DNA of 9,915 nucleotides from Deltaproteobacteria bacterium (GTDB taxonomy: Bacteria; Desulfobacterota; DSM-4660; Desulfatiglandales; HGW-15): contig JAFGPH010000326.1 in NCBI GenBank assembly GCA_016926135.1, positions 1-9,915 on the forward strand, in the 5' to 3' direction. Every line of letters begins with the position of its first letter. The first letter of the stretch is position 1. Shown here piece by piece: positions 7,042 to 9,915 of the stretch. The translations under genes were made by a program, and so were the position numbers. Below the pieces are notes generated by a model. It had not been told where the DNA came from. It ran no database searches and worked only from the letters and a program-made list of their open reading frames with translations.

Positions 7042-7385
7042 AGGTGCGAGAGATACAGGACCATTTGAACATGGAACTCGTGGCAGGGGCAAAGGGCCTT
7101 GACCGGGAGGTGGCTGGGGGATACTGTGGTGACCTGCTGAGCGACGTGATGGCGAACTCGACCGTGGGAGGGGTCTGGCTGACGATCCAGTCCCATCAGA
7201 ACATTGTGGCCGTGGGTGTGCTGAGGGAACTCGCGGCCATCATCCTGGTGAACGGCCGAAATCCAGATGAGGACACGAAAAACAAGGCCGATGAGGAGGG
7301 CATCCCCCTTCTCCTCTCGTCTCTTACGGCCTTTCATCTGGCCGGCCGTCTTTATGAACTCGGGATCGGCAGGGTGCACGATTGA
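7038..7385 (+). CDS. DRTGG-domain protein, canonical copy
   Basis: A 115-residue single DRTGG domain with the motif LDREVAGGYCGDLLSDVMA (21-39) and an alternating beta/alpha pattern through AAIILVNGRNPDEDT and ending in AGRLYELGIGRV. It keeps the glycine pair lost in the copy at 4943-5302. Start is GTG 7038, overlapping the hydrogenase-like stop (GTGA), with GGGAGGG (7023-7029) 8 nt upstream. An ATG at 6996 in the same frame would overlap the upstream gene by 46 nt and has no family support. The function of the domain is unknown; the fold family and company with GHKL ATPases suggest ligand or phosphate-linked signalling (inference). It joins the PHP gene by a TTGA overlap. Confidence 0.85.
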   Translation: MKVREIQDHLNMELVAGAKGLDREVAGGYCGDLLSDVMANSTVGGVWLTIQSHQNIVAVGVLRELAAIILVNGRNPDEDTKNKADEEGIPLLLSSLTAFHLAGRLYELGIGRVHD

Positions 7386-8119
7386 GGGAGTTCAAGGCAG
7401 ATCTCCACATTCACTCCTGCCTCTCGCCCTGTGCTGATCTGGACATGAGCCCGAGGGCCATCGTGGAGAGAAGCCTGGAGATGGGCCTGGAGATCATTGC
7501 TGTCTGCGATCACAACTCGGCTGAAAACGTGGGAGCCGTGATGAGGGTCGGTATGGAGAGGGGTTTGAAGGTCTTTCCCGGAATGGAGGTGAATTCGGCG
7601 GAGGAGGTGCACACTCTGGCCATTTTTGACACGGAGAAGCAGGCCTTGGCCCTTCAGGAGACGATCTACGGCCACCTTCGCGGAACCAACAGGCCCGAAC
7701 TCTTCGGGGATCAGGTCGTGGCCAACGAATTCGATGAGGTGGAGGGTTTCAATGACCGTCTCCTTATAGGTGCTGCACAACTGAGACTGAGTCAGGTCGT
7801 GGAAGAAGTGCACCGGCTGGACGGCCTGAGCATTGCATCTCACGTGAACAGGGAAGGTTTCAGTATCCTGGGTCAGTTGGGGTTCATTCCCCCCGGCCTG
7901 GCCCTGGACGGTCTTGAGATATCGCGTCACCTCAAGAGGGAGAACGTGAATCGCGAGCTTCCGGCTGTGGAGGGGTACTCTATCGTTACTTTCTCCGACG
8001 CCCATTTCTTGCAGGATATCGGGAGCATTTGGACCTCCTTCCTGCTTGAATCTGCCTGCGTGGATGAGTTGCGAATGGCCCTGAAGGAGACTGCCGGCAG
8101 GAGGATACTGAATCATTGA
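7382..8119 (+). CDS. PHP-domain phosphoesterase
   Basis: A 245-residue metal-dependent hydrolase of the PHP family, which includes histidinol phosphatases, polymerase-associated exonucleases and the RNase AM/YciV group. Visible metal ligands, in family order: H9 and H11 (DLHIHS), D43/H44 (CDHN), E69 (PGMEVNS), H77 (VHTLAIF), H154 (SHVNREG), and D206/H208 (SDAHF). The site looks complete, so it is probably active on a phosphate ester or a nucleotide; the substrate cannot be read from the sequence. Start is TTG 7382 in a TTGA overlap with the DRTGG stop, with CAGGG (7369-7373) 8 nt upstream; no upstream ATG is in frame within reason. In this setting it could remove a phosphate placed by one of the flanking GHKL ATPases, but this is inference only. 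Confidence 0.85.
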   Translation: MREFKADLHIHSCLSPCADLDMSPRAIVERSLEMGLEIIAVCDHNSAENVGAVMRVGMERGLKVFPGMEVNSAEEVHTLAIFDTEKQALALQETIYGHLRGTNRPELFGDQVVANEFDEVEGFNDRLLIGAAQLRLSQVVEEVHRLDGLSIASHVNREGFSILGQLGFIPPGLALDGLEISRHLKRENVNRELPAVEGYSIVTFSDAHFLQDIGSIWTSFLLESACVDELRMALKETAGRRILNH

Positions 8120-8661
8120 GGGAGCTTTCCCTTCACATCCTGGACATCATGGAGAACAGCGTGGGGGCGGGAGCGACCCTCATTGACCTGGCGGTAATCG
8201 AGAAGAGCAGGGAGAACCTGCTGGAAATCAGGATCCGAGACAACGGACGCGGGATGTCGCCCGAGATGCTCAAGGAGGTCGCCGATCCGTTCTTCACCAC
8301 CCGGACGACCCGGCGAGTCGGACTGGGGTTGTCCCTTTTTCAGGAGGCCTCCAGGAGGTGTGAAGGGGATTTTCACATCCAGTCCAGGGAAGGAGAGGGG
8401 ACGGAAGTGACAGCCTCCTTCCGGCGGGATCACATCGATCTCGCGCCGATGGGGGATATGGGCCGTTCCCTGACCAGTCTGATCATGGGAAACCCATGGG
8501 TGGACATTCTGTACACCCATGAAGTGGACGGCCGGGTGTTTTCCCTGGATACGCGGGAAGTCAAGAAGGAACTGGAGGATGTGCCGGTCAACCACCCCGA
8601 AGTCATCCGGTACCTGACGGAGGTGATTCGCGACGGCATTGTGGAACTGAAAAAGGCATAA
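8116..8661 (+). CDS. Stand-alone GHKL (histidine-kinase-like) ATPase with C-terminal extension
   Basis: A 181-residue protein whose first 105 residues form an ATPase domain close to true histidine kinases: N box ILDIMENSVGAGA (8-20; E13, N14), G1 RDNGRGM (41-47), F box PFFTT (58-62), G2 GLGLSL (69-74), and GEGTEVTASF at the end (94-103). There is no upstream phospho-acceptor histidine helix. Residues 106-181 are a separate tail I do not recognise, with a VKKELEDVPV segment and a predicted helical end (PEVIRYLTEVIRDGIVELKK); it may dock a partner. It differs in type from the RsbW-like ATPase at 5318-5743. Start is TTG 8116, in a TTGA overlap with the PHP stop; the start context ATTGAGGGAG is identical to that of the PHP gene. 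Confidence 0.85.
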   Translation: MRELSLHILDIMENSVGAGATLIDLAVIEKSRENLLEIRIRDNGRGMSPEMLKEVADPFFTTRTTRRVGLGLSLFQEASRRCEGDFHIQSREGEGTEVTASFRRDHIDLAPMGDMGRSLTSLIMGNPWVDILYTHEVDGRVFSLDTREVKKELEDVPVNHPEVIRYLTEVIRDGIVELKKA

Positions 8662-8691
8662 GCAGAAGAAGTGACGCCATGGAGGAGCAAG

Positions 8692-9069
8692 ATGGCCAAG
8701 CTGACGATTGAGGATCTCAAAAGGATCAAGGAGAGTGCCAAAAAGGCGACCGCTCTCAGGGAGGGCGGGGCTACGGTGAAAATCACGGTTCACATGGGGA
8801 CCTGCGGGATAGCCGCGGGCGCGAGGGAGGTTATGGACGCCCTGCTGGAGGAGCTTGCACAGACGGAAAGGCAGGACATCCGCGTGGTGACCTCCGGGTG
8901 CATGGGGATGTGCAGCAGTGAACCGAACGTGACCGTGGAAATGAAGGACCAGAATCCGGTCGTGTACCAGCATATGGACAGGAACAGGATGCGCCAGGTT
9001 TTCAAGCGGCACATCCTGATGGGGGAGGTGCAGACCGATTTTGCCCTGGCCAGGATGAAGGCGGAATGA
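8692..9069 (+). CDS. Thioredoxin-like [2Fe-2S]-type ferredoxin domain protein
   Basis: A 125-residue protein: a helical N-terminus (1-26), then a thioredoxin-like ferredoxin fold with HMGTCGIAAGA (34-44) and SGCMGMCSSEPNVTVE (68-83). The second ligand pair C70-x3-C74 is standard, but in the first motif the leading cysteine seen in NuoE-type proteins is replaced by H34, leaving H34-x3-C38. Such (2Fe-2S) ferredoxin domain proteins commonly sit next to NuoF/HydB genes and presumably pass electrons to or from them. Start ATG 8692 has GGAGGAG (8681-8687) 4 nt upstream; an in-frame GTG at 8671 lies before this ribosome site and is less likely. A 30-nt gap separates it from the ATPase gene and 32 nt from the NuoF-like gene. 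Confidence 0.87.
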   Translation: MAKLTIEDLKRIKESAKKATALREGGATVKITVHMGTCGIAAGAREVMDALLEELAQTERQDIRVVTSGCMGMCSSEPNVTVEMKDQNPVVYQHMDRNRMRQVFKRHILMGEVQTDFALARMKAE

Positions 9070-9101
9070 TCTGATCATAAGCGGACAGAGGAGGCCAGAG
9101 A

Positions 9102-9915
9102 ATGAGTACGTACCGATCGGACCTGCTTCTTTGCGGCGGCACGGGTTGTCTCGCATCGGGAAGTCAGGAGGTTAAACGAATCCTTTTACAGGAGCTCGCC
9201 AGGCATAAGCTGGAGCACGAAATCCGGGTGATTGAGACCGGGTGCAACGGTTTCTGCGCCCAGGGCCCCGTCATGATCGTCCAGCCGGACGGGATTTTCT
9301 ATCAGAAGCTGAAGCCGGAAGACATCCCGTTCCTTGTGGAAGAGCACTTCCTCAAGGGGAGGCCCGTCAAGAAGCTCTTGTATAAGGAACCCGCTTCTGC
9401 CGAGACGATCCCGTCGATGGACGATATTCCTTTTTACTCCAAGCAGATGCTGATCGTACTGAAAAACAGGGGGGCCATCGATCCGGAGCGCATCGACGAG
9501 TACATTGCCAGGGACGGCTATATGGGCGCCAGCAAGGCCCTGTTGGAAATGACCCCAGAGGAGGTCGTGGAGGAAGTGAAGAAGTCGGGTCTGAGGGGTC
9601 GCGGAGGAGCGGGGTTCCCCACCGGCATGAAATGGGAATTTGCGCGTAAGTCGCCCGGAGACGTGAAGTATGTGGTGTGCAATGCGGACGAAGGGGATCC
9701 CGGGGCCTTCATGGACCGGAGCGTACTGGAAGCGGATCCCCATGCGGTTCTTGAAGGAATGCTGATTGCGGCGAGGGCCGTGGGCGCCCATTATGGCTAC
9801 ATTTACTGCAGGGCGGAGTACCCCTTGGCCGTCAAGCGACTCAACATCGGTATCGCAGCGGCCCGCGATTACGGGCTTCTGGGGACGGACATCCTGGGAA
9901 GCGGCTTTGATTTCG
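9102..9915 (+). CDS. NuoF-like NADH/FMN subunit with N-terminal [2Fe-2S] domain (3' end cut by window)
   Basis: The first 271 codons of a NuoF/HndC/HydB-type flavoprotein, the NAD(P)H-binding subunit that would pair with the NuoE-like protein and FdhA. A thioredoxin-like [2Fe-2S] domain leads (C11-x4-C16 and C48-x3-C52), as in HydB and HndC but not in NuoF of respiratory complex I. The flavin/NADH domain follows with GLRGRGGAGFPTGMKWE (163-179) and CNADEGDPGAFMDRS (193-207), the glycine-rich FMN and NADH sites. The SLBB and C-terminal [4Fe-4S] parts lie past the edge. Start ATG 9102 has AGAGGAGG (9087-9094) 7 nt upstream. Whether the whole complex bifurcates electrons between NAD and ferredoxin cannot be told from this part. 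Confidence 0.93.
   Translation, partial: MSTYRSDLLLCGGTGCLASGSQEVKRILLQELARHKLEHEIRVIETGCNGFCAQGPVMIVQPDGIFYQKLKPEDIPFLVEEHFLKGRPVKKLLYKEPASAETIPSMDDIPFYSKQMLIVLKNRGAIDPERIDEYIARDGYMGASKALLEMTPEEVVEEVKKSGLRGRGGAGFPTGMKWEFARKSPGDVKYVVCNADEGDPGAFMDRSVLEADPHAVLEGMLIAARAVGAHYGYIYCRAEYPLAVKRLNIGIAAARDYGLLGTDILGSGFDF

Noticed and set aside
8113..9156. A 347-codon minus-strand open frame across three genes
   Set aside because: It runs opposite three plus-strand genes that have clear motifs and ribosome sites, and its own product has no recognisable domain.
1..9915. Mobile elements, CRISPR repeats, tRNA or rRNA genes
   Set aside because: No transposase-like protein, regular repeat-spacer pattern or cloverleaf/rRNA-like sequence was seen on either strand on reading the window.

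Overview
The window is GC-rich and carries a divergent pair of energy-metabolism loci. The selenocysteine formate dehydrogenase, the VorB-type 2-oxoacid:ferredoxin oxidoreductase, the many ferredoxin domains and the NuoE/NuoF-like subunits point to a strict anaerobe. A sulfate-reducing or syntrophic Desulfobacterota member, or a metabolically similar bacterium, fits best; this is inferred from gene content and not from any marker gene.

Layout: on the minus strand, positions 1158 down to 1 encode a small 2[4Fe-4S] ferredoxin followed by the alpha subunit of a 2-oxoacid:ferredoxin oxidoreductase, which runs off the left edge. Positions 1159-1549 are a 391-bp divergent control region. It holds a good minus-strand promoter, a structured leader RNA on the plus strand closed by a long-range helix and followed by six T residues (a candidate molybdenum/tungsten-cofactor riboswitch), and a perfect 7-bp hairpin. 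From 1550 to the right edge, all genes are on the plus strand and look like one operon: fdhA (with an in-frame UGA/Sec codon and SECIS hairpin), a NuoE-like subunit, a DRTGG-domain protein, an RsbW-like GHKL ATPase, an [FeFe]-hydrogenase-like protein with an altered active site, a second DRTGG protein, a PHP-domain phosphoesterase, a second GHKL ATPase, a thioredoxin-like ferredoxin, and a NuoF-like subunit cut by the right edge.

How it may work together: FdhA, the NuoE-like and the NuoF-like proteins together have the parts of a soluble NAD-linked, possibly electron-bifurcating, formate dehydrogenase. Between its NuoE and NuoF genes sits a tightly packed cassette (4943-8661) of proteins that look regulatory: two ATP-binding GHKL proteins, two DRTGG proteins, a PHP hydrolase and a hydrogenase-like Fe-S protein that keeps the four H-cluster cysteines but lacks the proton-transfer cysteine. 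Four successive junctions overlap as ATGA, GTGA, TTGA and TTGA, so these products are probably made in fixed proportion. I infer an H2- or redox-sensing control or assembly module for the formate/H2/NADH machinery. Similar neighbourhoods occur, as I recall, beside HydABC-type hydrogenases in Thermotogae and Firmicutes, but I know of no defined function. It is the best candidate here for an undescribed system.
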